Of a DNA stretch of 64,000 nt, positions 17,345 to 26,152 are shown piece after piece. The notes beneath the pieces were generated by a model. It was given only the letters and a program-made list of their open reading frames with translations, was not told where the DNA came from and ran no database searches. The position numbers and the translations under genes are program-made. The stretch is from Paenibacillaceae bacterium (GTDB lineage: Bacteria; Bacillota; Bacilli; Paenibacillales; Paenibacillaceae). Each line of letters opens with the position of its first letter. The stretch's first letter is position 1. The stretch covers positions 57,190-121,189 of the forward strand of contig REGQ01000017.1 of NCBI GenBank assembly GCA_004134985.1, read 5' to 3'.

Positions 17345-18829
17345 CTACGCCCCAGGCGCCGGAAACATCATTGTCGCCCTCAAACCCTCGCCTTGATCAC
17401 TATCAAGCGTCAACTGTCCTTGATGCGCTTCCGCGATGCGAGCAACCATCGGCAGTCCTAGCCCATGGCCTTGATGAACGGGGCGCTTCCTTCCGGCCGA
17501 ATAAGGCAGCTTGGTCACTTCCGGCAGCTGCTCCTTGGGAATCCCCTGCCCGTTATCCGCAACGATGAAGCCATAACCGCTTCGGTCAGCGGTACGGAAT
17601 GTTTCCAGCACGATTCCGCAGCCCTCCGGATTATGGCGCACACTATTATGGACGAGATTGGTGATCGCTCTGAGCAGCAGCCGCTCATCCCCTTGTATAT
17701 GAAGATCTTCATCGACCAACTCCAAGCTGATTTCAAACCGCTCGTCCAGCCCGTCGTTCAGAAACTCCGTCGCAACCTGCCGTGCCAGAACGGATAGCCG
17801 GATTTTTTTCAAATGCAGCGGCTGCATTTCATACTCCAGCATAGAGACAAGATTCAAATCGCTGACAAGCGACCTCAACTTCTCCCCCTGGCGGCGGACG
17901 ATCGCCGCGTGCTGCCGCTGCTCATCCGGCAAGGCCGCGCTCTCTTCCAGTTCGCTGGCATAACCGAGAATCATCGATAGCGGCGTCCGGATATCATGGG
18001 ATATCCCGGCAATCCAATTGGAGCGCGCTTCATCCCTCGCCTTCAATGCAGCCGTCTTCTCCTGCAGGATGTTAGAGGTCGAATTGACGCTCTGAGCCAG
18101 ATCGCTGAAGATGCCCTTGGCGTCCATCTGGACCGGCTTCTCCCTGGCAAGACTATGAATGCCGTCGACCAGAGGGCGGATGCCCTTAATTAGCCGCGTG
18201 CCGATGATGATTGAGATTAGCAAGGCCAGCGCCACATTGCAAATCAGAAGCAGCAGCAAACGCAATGGCAGCGACCTGATCCAATCGGGCAAAAAGTCGA
18301 ACTGGTATTTCACATAGCTGCTCTTCGGATAACCCACAACCAGCAGCCCTTCCTTGTGCTCCCATATGTACACCGGATATTCCATTAAATAATAGCGGGA
18401 AAACTTCGCCACTTCGATGAGACTGTAGGTGCGCGGAATGTCCTGCGGCAGATGGTAGCTCCACTCGACCGTACCACCCGGCTCGAGCAGCATCGCCCAC
18501 GCCTGATGATCGTCCAGCAGTCCCGCGGCTGAATTGCTTAAGAAAAAGCTGCCGCCCAACCCGACCGCCCCATCTGCCTCACCGCTTGTACCCTGATCCC
18601 CCGCAGCACCTTCCTCGCCTACCTTATCCTTACTTCCCATTTCATCCTCGCCATCTGCCTTATTCAGCCCCCGCGCCACTTGCTCCAGCACCGAGCCGGG
18701 CGAGGGACGGTGATTGATTTCCTTGAACACCAATGTCCCAAGCAGCACAAAGTTAACGATCAGCAGAAAGAAGGAGACGAAGATCGTCGTACCGACAAAC
18801 CGCCGTAAAATGCGAATAATTCCATCCAT
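17345..18829 (-). CDS. Sensor histidine kinase of a LanFEG-linked two-component system
   Basis: A 494-residue kinase. TM1 lies at about residues 14-36 (TIFVSFFLLIVNFVLLGTLV). An extracellular sensor domain of about 150 residues follows, including a low-complexity acidic/Gly-rich stretch (EDEMGSKDKVGEEGAAGDQG). TM2 is at about 192-212. Then come a HAMP-like linker, HisKA with WIAGISHDIRTPL, and HATPase with ITNLVHNSVRHN, VADNGQGIP and GHGLGLPMVARIA. It overlaps the response regulator stop by 1 nt. The pair is divergent from a peptide-resistance ABC transporter, a layout like CprKR/NisKR-type sensors of antimicrobial peptides. Confidence 0.92.
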   Translation of the reverse strand: MDGIIRILRRFVGTTIFVSFFLLIVNFVLLGTLVFKEINHRPSPGSVLEQVARGLNKADGEDEMGSKDKVGEEGAAGDQGTSGEADGAVGLGGSFFLSNSAAGLLDDHQAWAMLLEPGGTVEWSYHLPQDIPRTYSLIEVAKFSRYYLMEYPVYIWEHKEGLLVVGYPKSSYVKYQFDFLPDWIRSLPLRLLLLLICNVALALLISIIIGTRLIKGIRPLVDGIHSLAREKPVQMDAKGIFSDLAQSVNSTSNILQEKTAALKARDEARSNWIAGISHDIRTPLSMILGYASELEESAALPDEQRQHAAIVRRQGEKLRSLVSDLNLVSMLEYEMQPLHLKKIRLSVLARQVATEFLNDGLDERFEISLELVDEDLHIQGDERLLLRAITNLVHNSVRHNPEGCGIVLETFRTADRSGYGFIVADNGQGIPKEQLPEVTKLPYSAGRKRPVHQGHGLGLPMVARIAEAHQGQLTLDSDQGEGLRATMMFPAPGA

Positions 18830-19542
18830 TAGCTCGTCCCCTGTGTCATCAGCTTATAACCAAGTCCTCTAACTGTCAGCAGGTAGACTGGCCTGGACGG
18901 GTCGGCTTCGATCTTTTCACGAATGCGCCGGATATGCACCATCAATGTATTTTCATAACCGTAGCTGTCATCTCGCCAGACCGCCTGACATAACGCATCG
19001 CTGGTTACGATCCGTCCCTGATGCTCGTACAGCTTGATCAGAATGGCGTGCTCCTTGGCCGTCAGCGGCAATTCCGCCTCACTCCTGCGCACGACTGCGC
19101 TCTCCAAGTCAACCGTTTGCTCCCCCAGCATGAACACCGGCAGCCGCTCGACAGCCGCAGATGCATACACCCGCTTTAGAACCGCCATCAGTCTAAGCAC
19201 CAGTTCCCGCGGCAGAAACGGCTTCACCATATAATCATCCGCGCCCAGACCGAGCCCCAGCAATCGGTCTTCATCCTCTCCCCGTGCAGACAGAAACAAC
19301 ACCGGCAGATCGGAGAATGAGCGGATTGCAGACAACAGCGAAAACCCGTCCCCGTCCGGCAGCATCACATCGAGAATTGCGATATCCGGCTTGTCTGTAC
19401 GGCAGACTGCCATAGCAGCAGCAAAATCGGCGGCGGTGTATATGCGGAAGAAACCTTCCTTGCGTAAAAACCTTTCAATCATCACTCTTATTTCCGGCTC
19501 GTCATCGACGATCATAATTTTTTTGTCTTTCATATTTTCCAC
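18829..19542 (-). CDS. OmpR-family response regulator of the LanFEG-linked system
   Basis: A 237-residue regulator with receiver (phosphorylated Asp in DIAILDVMLPDGDG at about 55, Lys in MVKPF) and winged-helix domain (LTAKEHAILIKLYEHQG, NTLMVHIRRIREKIE). A GTG at 19542 and an ATG at 19533 (KDKKIMIVDDEPEIR) are both possible starts; neither has a strong ribosome binding site. It is cotranscribed with the kinase (TAATG overlap). Divergent placement suggests control of the ABC genes at 19709-22119. Confidence 0.92.
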   Translation of the reverse strand: MENMKDKKIMIVDDEPEIRVMIERFLRKEGFFRIYTAADFAAAMAVCRTDKPDIAILDVMLPDGDGFSLLSAIRSFSDLPVLFLSARGEDEDRLLGLGLGADDYMVKPFLPRELVLRLMAVLKRVYASAAVERLPVFMLGEQTVDLESAVVRRSEAELPLTAKEHAILIKLYEHQGRIVTSDALCQAVWRDDSYGYENTLMVHIRRIREKIEADPSRPVYLLTVRGLGYKLMTQGTS

Positions 19543-19605
19543 GGTTGATCACCCGCTTCTATTATACATGAAACGCCCCATCCGCCCGGACTCCCCTTGA
19601 TGATT

Positions 19606-19621
19606 TAAGGCTGGCGTAAGG
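19606..19621. promoter_or_regulatory. Candidate response-regulator direct repeat
   Basis: TAAGG occurs at 19606-19610 and 19617-19621, exactly one helical turn (11 bp) apart, in the intergenic region between the response regulator and the ABC operon. OmpR-family regulators typically bind such direct repeats upstream of -35. No strong -35/-10 was found after it. Confidence 0.35.
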
Positions 19622-19708
19622 TTTGCTTCAGATTGGAGAAAGGTCGTACGGCTAGAGTAGAAATCATCAGGAGCCTGATTAAATTCTGAAAGATGGAGCT
19701 GAAACGAC

Positions 19709-20626
19709 ATGCACGAGACGCCAATTGTGGAGACACACCAGTTATCCAAATGCTACGGAGGAACGCACCGTGTGAACCAAATTAATCTCAACGTCCGGGA
19801 AGGTGAAATATACGGCTTTCTGGGACCGAACGGGGCAGGCAAAACAACAACGCTCAAAATGCTGCTTGGCCTGATCAAGCCTTCCGAGGGGAGCATCGCG
19901 ATGTTCGGAAAAAGTCTGAACAGCCACCGTCCTGCCATCCTGAAACAAACCGGCTCGCTCATTGAATCTCCCTCTTACTATGGCCATCTTACCGGACTGG
20001 AAAATATGAAAGTAATGCAGCGGCTGCGCAATGTTCCCGATAAGAACATTCATGAGGCACTGAAAATCGTCCGGCTTGAAAATGCAAAGAACAAAAAAGC
20101 CGAGCAATATTCCCTCGGCATGAAGCAGCGGCTTGGCATTGCCATGGCGCTGCTCGCCTTCCCGAAACTGCTCATTCTGGACGAGCCGACAAACGGCCTT
20201 GACCCGTCCGGGATCGGGGAGATTCGCGAATTAATCAAATCGCTGCCCGAGCGGTACGGCATGACGATTCTGCTCTCCAGCCACCTGCTGTCCGAAATCG
20301 AGCAGATTGCAACCTCTGTCGGCATTATTAGCGACGGAAAACTGTTGTATCAGGGAAGCATGGCAAGTCTTCAGGCCAGAAACAAGCGGGCAATCTCCAT
20401 AAGAACCGGCGACAATTCCCGAGCGGAGCGGCTGCTGCTCACCCAAGGATATAGGCCGGTTCAGAGCGGCGGCCGGCTTAAGTTCGACCACCTGCAGGAT
20501 GCCGATGTGGCGTCAGCCAATAAATTGCTGGTCGATCACAACATTGCTGTCACGCGTATTGAAGAGCATAAGCAAAGTTTGGAGGATATCTTCCTGGAGC
20601 TGACGGGGAAGGAGCGAAGTCTGTGA
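19709..20626 (+). CDS. LanF/BcrA-type ABC transporter ATP-binding protein
   Basis: A 305-residue ATPase. It has Walker A GFLGPNGAGKTTTLKMLLG at about 39-57, Q-loop QTGSLIESPSYYGHLTG, signature YSLGMKQRLGIAMAL and Walker B LLILDEPTNGLDPSG. The Glu in the Q-loop region (LIESP) is typical of lantibiotic-immunity ATPases. The C-terminal ~90 residues form the usual BcrA-like extension. The next gene overlaps by 4 nt. Together with two permeases it forms a LanFEG-type exporter that expels lantibiotics or related peptides from the membrane. Confidence 0.92.
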   Translation: MHETPIVETHQLSKCYGGTHRVNQINLNVREGEIYGFLGPNGAGKTTTLKMLLGLIKPSEGSIAMFGKSLNSHRPAILKQTGSLIESPSYYGHLTGLENMKVMQRLRNVPDKNIHEALKIVRLENAKNKKAEQYSLGMKQRLGIAMALLAFPKLLILDEPTNGLDPSGIGEIRELIKSLPERYGMTILLSSHLLSEIEQIATSVGIISDGKLLYQGSMASLQARNKRAISIRTGDNSRAERLLLTQGYRPVQSGGRLKFDHLQDADVASANKLLVDHNIAVTRIEEHKQSLEDIFLELTGKERSL

Positions 20627-21375
20627 TGAGCGCATTGCTGCTTGAGTTTTACAAAATTCGTCGTAAAAAAATAGGGGGGATGATCACCCTGTTTCTGTCC
20701 GCAGAAATGCTGTGGGCGTTCCTCTCAATCAGCCGATCGATCGCCAAAAACCCAGATAATGCGGGCTGGGAATCCATTATCTTCAGCGTCGCCTCCATGA
20801 ATGGTCTTTTTCTGCCGATTATCTCGGCCATCGTCGTTTCGCGAATTTGCGATATGGAGCATAAAGGCTCTACCTGGAAAATGCTCATGGCAACCAATGT
20901 GCGGCGGGGGCAGCTTTATGCGGCCAAGTATGGGTGTGCAGTCACCCTGCTGCTATATGGCATTGTGGCACAGGTAGGGCTGATGATCGCTTTCGGACTG
21001 GCCAAAGGGATCGCCGAACCGCTTCCTGCCGAATTAATCATCCGATTCATAGGGGGAACGCTGCTCACCACCCTTGCCATCACAGCGCTGCAGCAATGGC
21101 TTTCGCTGGCGATCAGAAACCAGGCCTTCGCCCTCTGCCTTGGCATGCTGGGCGGCTTTATCGGCACAACTGCCAGCCTGTTTCCGGCTGCCGCAAGGCA
21201 ACTGTTCATCTGGTCCTACTATACCGATCTTAGTCCGGTTACTTATGTTTACGCAGAAGCTGCAGGCACCTTCGTCGTGCAGAACATCTCCACGGGACTG
21301 CTTGTCGCCGCCCTGTTCATGAGCCTCATATTCTACACTGCCGGCAGCATCCATACTGCCCGGCGGGAACTGTAA
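20623..21375 (+). CDS. LanE-type ABC-2 permease
   Basis: A 250-residue membrane protein with about six hydrophobic segments: GGMITLFLSAEMLWAFLSI, SMNGLFLPIISAIVVSRI, AVTLLLYGIVAQVGLMIAF, LLTTLAITALQQWL, AFALCLGMLGGFIGTTASLF and GLLVAALFMSLIFYTAGSI. The cytosolic motif DMEHKGSTWKMLMATNVRRG is a hallmark of lantibiotic-immunity permeases. GTG 20623 overlaps the ATPase gene, and an ATG follows directly. The partner permease starts 9 nt after its stop. Confidence 0.88.
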   Translation: MMSALLLEFYKIRRKKIGGMITLFLSAEMLWAFLSISRSIAKNPDNAGWESIIFSVASMNGLFLPIISAIVVSRICDMEHKGSTWKMLMATNVRRGQLYAAKYGCAVTLLLYGIVAQVGLMIAFGLAKGIAEPLPAELIIRFIGGTLLTTLAITALQQWLSLAIRNQAFALCLGMLGGFIGTTASLFPAAARQLFIWSYYTDLSPVTYVYAEAAGTFVVQNISTGLLVAALFMSLIFYTAGSIHTARREL

Positions 21376-21384
21376 GGAGGAACG

Positions 21385-22119
21385 TTGATGTTACGAAGTA
21401 TTTCCGCCGAATGGCTTAAACTGCGGCATTCCCGCATCATTCTTGTGCTGACGGTACTCCCGGTCATCAGCCTTATGATCGGCTGCGCCAACTATTACTT
21501 CAACCGGGAGGCGCTTAGCAACGGCTGGTACAGTCTCTGGACGCAGGCCAGTCTGTTCTACGGCGAGTTTTTCTTACCGATTCTGGTCGCCATCTGCTGC
21601 GCATTTGTGTGCAGGCTGGAGCATCTGAACCGCAACTGGCATATGATTCTCACCTCGCCAGTGTCTGTGGGCAGCGTATTTCTGAGTAAGCTGGTTATAG
21701 TCAGTCTGCTGCTGTTATTCGCCCAGACACTGTTCTTTGGTCTTTACTTGCTGGCAGGCAACCTGTTCTCGCTGGTTGCCCCCTTTCCGATGGAGACACT
21801 TGTCTGGACGATCCGGGGCTGGTTCGCCTGCTTGTCCATTAGCGCGCTGCAACTCGGACTGTCCATTCGCATGCGCAGCTTTGCAACGCCGATTGGCATC
21901 AGCCTGTGCGCGGTCTTCGTAGGTCTGGGCATGTATATCGCCAAGCTGGGGATGTTTTTCCCGTTTTCGCTGCTGACAATCGGCATGAGCGTGCTTAATC
22001 AGGATGGGCTGTCTTCCGTACAAAACATCATGTTCTGGACGATGAATACGGTGTTTATTATTATTTTTTCATCGCTGACCATTCGCCGCCTTAAGAACAA
22101 AGATATTGTCTCATCCTGA
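21385..22119 (+). CDS. LanG-type ABC-2 permease
   Basis: A 244-residue membrane protein related to the preceding permease. The N-terminus LRSISAEWLKLRHSRIILVL is followed by VISLMIGCANYYFN, and the cytosolic motif is CRLEHLNRNWHMILTSPVSVG. Four further hydrophobic segments follow. GGAGGA precedes the ATG. As the last gene of the transporter operon it completes an F-E-G set. No lantibiotic precursor or modification gene is present in the window, so this is resistance rather than self-immunity as far as can be seen. Confidence 0.88.
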   Translation: MMLRSISAEWLKLRHSRIILVLTVLPVISLMIGCANYYFNREALSNGWYSLWTQASLFYGEFFLPILVAICCAFVCRLEHLNRNWHMILTSPVSVGSVFLSKLVIVSLLLLFAQTLFFGLYLLAGNLFSLVAPFPMETLVWTIRGWFACLSISALQLGLSIRMRSFATPIGISLCAVFVGLGMYIAKLGMFFPFSLLTIGMSVLNQDGLSSVQNIMFWTMNTVFIIIFSSLTIRRLKNKDIVSS

Positions 22120-22183
22120 ATGAGCAGGGAAAATCAAAAAAATTGACAATCATCTAGGAAAACGAATCGGGGGTATTATCGCA

Positions 22184-22403
22184 ATGACACTTGAAGAGCA
22201 TATTTTGCTGTGGAACCACGCAGCTGTCAAAATACTGGATATTAGGCATGTCATTATGAACCCAGGCCAAATACTGCAGGACTATTTGCTGCCTGCTAGC
22301 AGCTTTATTTGTGGTGTAAGAGGCACTGCGACCTTACAGCTTGCTAGATAAACAACTCGACTATATCGTCGAACAGTTGCTGGCTACAGCAAGCAACAAC
22401 TAA
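22184..22403 (+). pseudogene. N-terminal fragment of an AraC-type regulator fused to unrelated tail
   Basis: ATG 22184 opens a 55-codon frame (stop 22349-22351) reading TLEEHILLWNHAAVKILDIR, then HVIMNPGQILQDYLLPASSF. This resembles the start of the AraC/cupin regulators common in Paenibacillus, which continue for several hundred more residues. After the break another frame (22341-22403) gives LLDKQLDYIVEQLLATASNN and stops, possibly the tail of a different gene. The piece looks like a deletion joint. Family assignment of the 55 residues is from memory of the pattern. Confidence 0.5.
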
Positions 22404-22493
22404 CAGCTATTTCACTCTTCGATAGCTATTCAACTTGCCTCGAAGACCAACCCTACTTAGCATAGTTAAGGCAGCTTGAGGCGTATTCTTCAA

Positions 22494-22545
22494 AATCAAA
22501 AAGGCATGCCAGCAGTTTCGTGTACTGCTGATATGCCTTTTGATT
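22494..22545 (-). terminator. Strong terminator after the Nudix gene
   Basis: AATCAAAAAGGCAT (22494-22507) pairs with ATGCCTTTTGATT (22533-22545), and an inner AGCAGT/ACTGCT stem extends it. It lies just beyond the Nudix stop on the minus strand and closes the HNH-helicase-Nudix operon. Confidence 0.8.
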
Positions 22546-22572
22546 GATAAAGTATAACAGCTCCAATCTCGT

Positions 22573-22959
22573 TTAAACCTCTCGTTCCAGCATCTCAACA
22601 AACTTTATGTCGGCTGGGGCGAACGCAAATTCGTGAAGCTCACTGCGAGCAATCCAGCGGTAGTCATCATGATCGACCAAAGTAATTTCCCCGCCGGCAT
22701 AGGCTGCTTTGTAAGCGATAAGACGAATTTGAATGGCGCCGTAATGATGGTCGTTCACACCAAAGAATGCCGCAGGAATGATGTCGATCTGCATTTCCTC
22801 CAGCAACTCTCTTCTGAGACAATCCGGAGCCATCTCTCCCTCCTCAAGCTTGCCACCAGGAAACTCCCACATTCCTTCCTGAGACTTCCCTTTCTTTCGT
22901 CTGGCGATCAAAATTTGTCCCTGCTCGTTTTCAATAATAGCTGCTGCTACTTCAATCAT
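22573..22959 (-). CDS. Nudix (MutT-like) NTP pyrophosphohydrolase
   Basis: I start at ATG 22959, 10 nt after AGAGGA; the GTG at 22968 lies too close to that site. The roughly 128-residue protein has the Nudix box GKLEEGEMAPDCLRRELLEE, matching GX5EX7REUXEE, but the usual Gly of the final EEXGU is Gln here (EEMQI). The N-terminal EVAAAIIENEQGQILIARRK and WEFPGGKLE are typical of MutT/CTP pyrophosphohydrolase relatives that cleave (oxidised) nucleoside triphosphates. It is the last gene of a three-gene operon, about 14 nt after the helicase stop. Its role with a nuclease-helicase is unclear; it might remove damaged or modified nucleotides. Confidence 0.85.
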   Translation of the reverse strand: MIEVAAAIIENEQGQILIARRKKGKSQEGMWEFPGGKLEEGEMAPDCLRRELLEEMQIDIIPAAFFGVNDHHYGAIQIRLIAYKAAYAGGEITLVDHDDYRWIARSELHEFAFAPADIKFVEMLEREV

Positions 22960-22973
22960 CCCAATCACATCCT

Positions 22974-25900
22974 CTAGACAATCGCTTTATTGGCTGCTGG
23001 TACTAACGCGGGCGGCATCTCTTTCTTCAAACGCCATACAAAACTAATCGGCTTATTTCCGGTATGACTGACATATTCCGCCTCCCCAAGAAACGTGAAT
23101 GGCGCCGTATAATTATTTTCTTCCTTATATTCACGAACAAATAGTGCGATACGGTGACCCTGCTGCTGATGATGAATATACCTTTGTGCTGTCTTTGTCT
23201 CTTGAGAAATTCGGCTTTGCGTTTGCCAGTGAAACAACCGTTCATTGATCGCATAGTCCTCATACAGTGTGGATGGAGAAAAGTCTTTGTCAGACTTATT
23301 CAGCGTAATAAAGAAAATATCTGTGCACTTGTCCTCAAAATATTTGACTCCTTCGCGAAAGCTCGGCGCCCTGTCTTCATTCCAAAGACCAAATGCTGCT
23401 AATACTTGATCCGTAGAATATTTGCAGTGTAAGTCCAACGGGCTTGCGAACGGAAAATCATTGGCCTCGTCAACAAAGTCAATATGCGAATAATTATAGT
23501 GTAGAATATCCATGACTTCATCACGAAATGGTTGAGAAGATACGATGGACTGAACGCCTTGCTCTATATTTTCAAAACCCGCTCGCTGCGGCTCCACTCT
23601 ATAGAAAGTATAATAGAATAAATTTAACATCAATCGCTCGTCCTCTGTCTCTGCCGCTCTTTCACCGGACAGGTAGGCTAGAAGAAATTTGATTAGCCTT
23701 CGTGAATTCATACTGAGTAAAGCAGGAAGACGCTTGACTAAAAAGTCTGCTTGGGGCGTTTCAAAAGGTTCAAGTAGTTCTGCTTCAACCATCAATCCCC
23801 GAAAGGTACGATTCCCTGTTCTCCCGCCATAAAATTCATGCAATGATATTCCATGGTAACGAGTAAAATTTTTGAGCGAGAGATCAAGCCCTGTGTCCCC
23901 CTCAAAATATTTCATTTTATGAATTAAATTTCTGCGATTGGTTGTCGCTTGCTTCAAGTTTTTTAAGATATACGTTTTGGCTAGCTTCTCTAACTGAATG
24001 AAACTCCCTCTTGGAAGACTGGAGAAGCCATGCTCGACATAATGCTGGACAGAATGCTTTGTTTTACCGAGCAAGGCTCGCAGCTTATTTTGAAAATCAT
24101 AGTTTGTATGCGCTTGTCCAATAAAATCAAGCACCGTTAGACATTCTTTCCCTTCTGCCAAACGAAGACCCCGGCCTAATTGCTGCAAAAACACGGTTAA
24201 ACTCTCTGTTGGACGCAGAAACAAGATGGTGTTGACTTCCGGTATATCGATCCCTTCATTATAAAGATCCACAACGAAAATCATTTTAATCTCGCCATTT
24301 ACCAGCTTTGCTTTCACCTGATTCCGGTCTTCCTCACATGAGCTGCCATGCAAAGCGATCGCAGGAATACCTGCTTCATGAAACACCTTGGCCATGTAAA
24401 GCGCATGCTCGACACCAGCGCAGAATCCCAGCCCCTTCACTTCATCCACATCTGTGACGTACGCTCTCAGGCTGTTCATAATTTGCGTTGCCCGAATTTT
24501 GTTGTTCGTATATAAGTGTTCCAGTTCTTGCAAATCATAGCCGCGTCTTGACCACTTCACTTGCGATAAATCAATATGGTCGCTCACTCCGAAATATTGA
24601 AAAGGACAGAGCAATTTCCTGTCAATCGCATCAGTAAGGCGAATCTCCGCCGCAATCGTGTCATCAAAGTAATGAAGAATATCCTTGCCATCCATTCGTT
24701 CTGGTGTAGCGGTCAAGCCCAGCAATATGGTTGGCTCGTAATGCGCCAGAAGCTTCTGATAGGATGGCGCCGCGGCATGATGAAATTCATCCACAACAAT
24801 AAAGTCATAGTAGTCTGTTGTCGTCATCTCGGTTAACTTCATGGAATTTAAGCTCTGGATACTGATGAATAAGTGATCAAGCGCTTTTGCCTGATGATTC
24901 CCTACGTGCAGTTCCCCAAAGTTCAAATCCTTTAAGACGAAGCGGAACGTGTCCAAGCTTTGCTTTAAAATTTCTTCCCGATGAGCAACAAACAAAAGTC
25001 TGGCCAGCGGCTTGCGATTGGCAAAACGTCTGTAGTCAAAAGCAGACACCACGGTTTTGCCCACACCTGTAGCCGCTACAACCAAGTTTTTTGTTCTGCC
25101 GTACAGCATTCTCTCTGCTTCAAGTTTTTCTAGAATTTCCTTTTGGTAGTCGTAGGGCATAATATTGAAATGAAAGGAAATGGCATCTTGCTGCTGATTC
25201 AGCGATTTATGCTTGCCAAGTGCCTCCTTTAATTGTTGCTCATGGCTAGGTTTAGATGGTAGAAAGCTAGCAAACTCACGATCATTCCAATAACTTTCAA
25301 AAGTCGCTTCAATTTTCTTCAGGACATCATAAGAGTCCTTCTCTGTTACTTTCAAATTCCATTCCAACCCACTGGTAAGGGCAGGATTCGAAAGATTGGA
25401 TGATCCTACATATGCGGTAGTAAACCCGGTGTCCCGTTTAAAAACATAGGCTTTCGCATGCAGCCGGGTGCGACTTGCGTCATACGAAATTTTAATCTCA
25501 GTATTCGGAAGCTTGCTTAATTCCATAACCGCCTTGAAATCAGTCGCTTCCATGTAAGTCGTGGTGATGACTCTCAGTTGTCCGCCTCTTGCCGTAAATT
25601 GCTCAAGCTGCTCGATAAGACAACGAAGGCCGCTCCATTTGATAAAGGAAACAAGAAATTCAATTCGATCCGCGGTTACAATCTCATTTTTCAATTCACT
25701 AAGCATATTGGGTTCGGCATGTGAACCTGTAAAAAGTGAACTTTGAGATAATGGCGTTGTCGGGCGCAGTACTTTGGCATCTTTGATCGCACGAATCGAG
25801 TTAAGCTTGGCATAAACATACGTCAATACTTCCCCTTGTTCGTTCAGCCTAAGCGCTTCATAATCTTCTTGATCTAGAACGTTCCTTAACGTTGCTATAA

Positions 25901-26132
25901 TCTCGTTGCATGCGCGCACCTGTGCCAATACGGCTTGTTCGTCACTGTCCGCGTTTTCTCGTACAGCCTTCAATGCCCTTCGAGTTACCGCAGCAATATA
26001 ACTGGAAAGAATCTTCCTCGCTTCCTCGGGGTCAAGTGGCTCCTTGCCAATATCAAATGCAGATGCTTCCAAGGTTGCAAGCTGCTTGAATGTTGCATTA
26101 TTTATGATTTGTTCATAAAGACCTTGCTTCAT
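22974..26132 (-). CDS. PLD nuclease / SF2 helicase / DUF3427 fusion protein
   Basis: I start at ATG 26132, which has AGAGGTG 4 nt upstream; a TTG 24 nt earlier is weaker. The roughly 1052-residue protein begins with an alpha-helical segment. A phospholipase-D-like domain (about 130-310) carries one HKD-type site, RLHAKAYVF near residue 224 and GSSNLS. An SF2 helicase follows: motif I VAATGVGKT near 354, motif II VVDEFHH near 446, motif III LGLTATPER, and motif VI QQLGRGLRL near 654. The C-terminal third (about 700-1040) fits DUF3427. The architecture predicts DNA translocation coupled to cleavage. It sits 20 nt after an HNH endonuclease gene of modification-dependent type and just before a Nudix gene. 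Confidence 0.9.
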   Translation of the reverse strand: MKQGLYEQIINNATFKQLATLEASAFDIGKEPLDPEEARKILSSYIAAVTRRALKAVRENADSDEQAVLAQVRACNEIIATLRNVLDQEDYEALRLNEQGEVLTYVYAKLNSIRAIKDAKVLRPTTPLSQSSLFTGSHAEPNMLSELKNEIVTADRIEFLVSFIKWSGLRCLIEQLEQFTARGGQLRVITTTYMEATDFKAVMELSKLPNTEIKISYDASRTRLHAKAYVFKRDTGFTTAYVGSSNLSNPALTSGLEWNLKVTEKDSYDVLKKIEATFESYWNDREFASFLPSKPSHEQQLKEALGKHKSLNQQQDAISFHFNIMPYDYQKEILEKLEAERMLYGRTKNLVVAATGVGKTVVSAFDYRRFANRKPLARLLFVAHREEILKQSLDTFRFVLKDLNFGELHVGNHQAKALDHLFISIQSLNSMKLTEMTTTDYYDFIVVDEFHHAAAPSYQKLLAHYEPTILLGLTATPERMDGKDILHYFDDTIAAEIRLTDAIDRKLLCPFQYFGVSDHIDLSQVKWSRRGYDLQELEHLYTNNKIRATQIMNSLRAYVTDVDEVKGLGFCAGVEHALYMAKVFHEAGIPAIALHGSSCEEDRNQVKAKLVNGEIKMIFVVDLYNEGIDIPEVNTILFLRPTESLTVFLQQLGRGLRLAEGKECLTVLDFIGQAHTNYDFQNKLRALLGKTKHSVQHYVEHGFSSLPRGSFIQLEKLAKTYILKNLKQATTNRRNLIHKMKYFEGDTGLDLSLKNFTRYHGISLHEFYGGRTGNRTFRGLMVEAELLEPFETPQADFLVKRLPALLSMNSRRLIKFLLAYLSGERAAETEDERLMLNLFYYTFYRVEPQRAGFENIEQGVQSIVSSQPFRDEVMDILHYNYSHIDFVDEANDFPFASPLDLHCKYSTDQVLAAFGLWNEDRAPSFREGVKYFEDKCTDIFFITLNKSDKDFSPSTLYEDYAINERLFHWQTQSRISQETKTAQRYIHHQQQGHRIALFVREYKEENNYTAPFTFLGEAEYVSHTGNKPISFVWRLKKEMPPALVPAANKAIV

Positions 26133-26152
26133 AGAACACCTCTGTCCAAATT

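Noticed and set aside
22407..22601. 64-codon minus frame before the Nudix gene end
   Set aside because: It overlaps the strong terminator hairpin at 22494-22545 and the Nudix 3' end.
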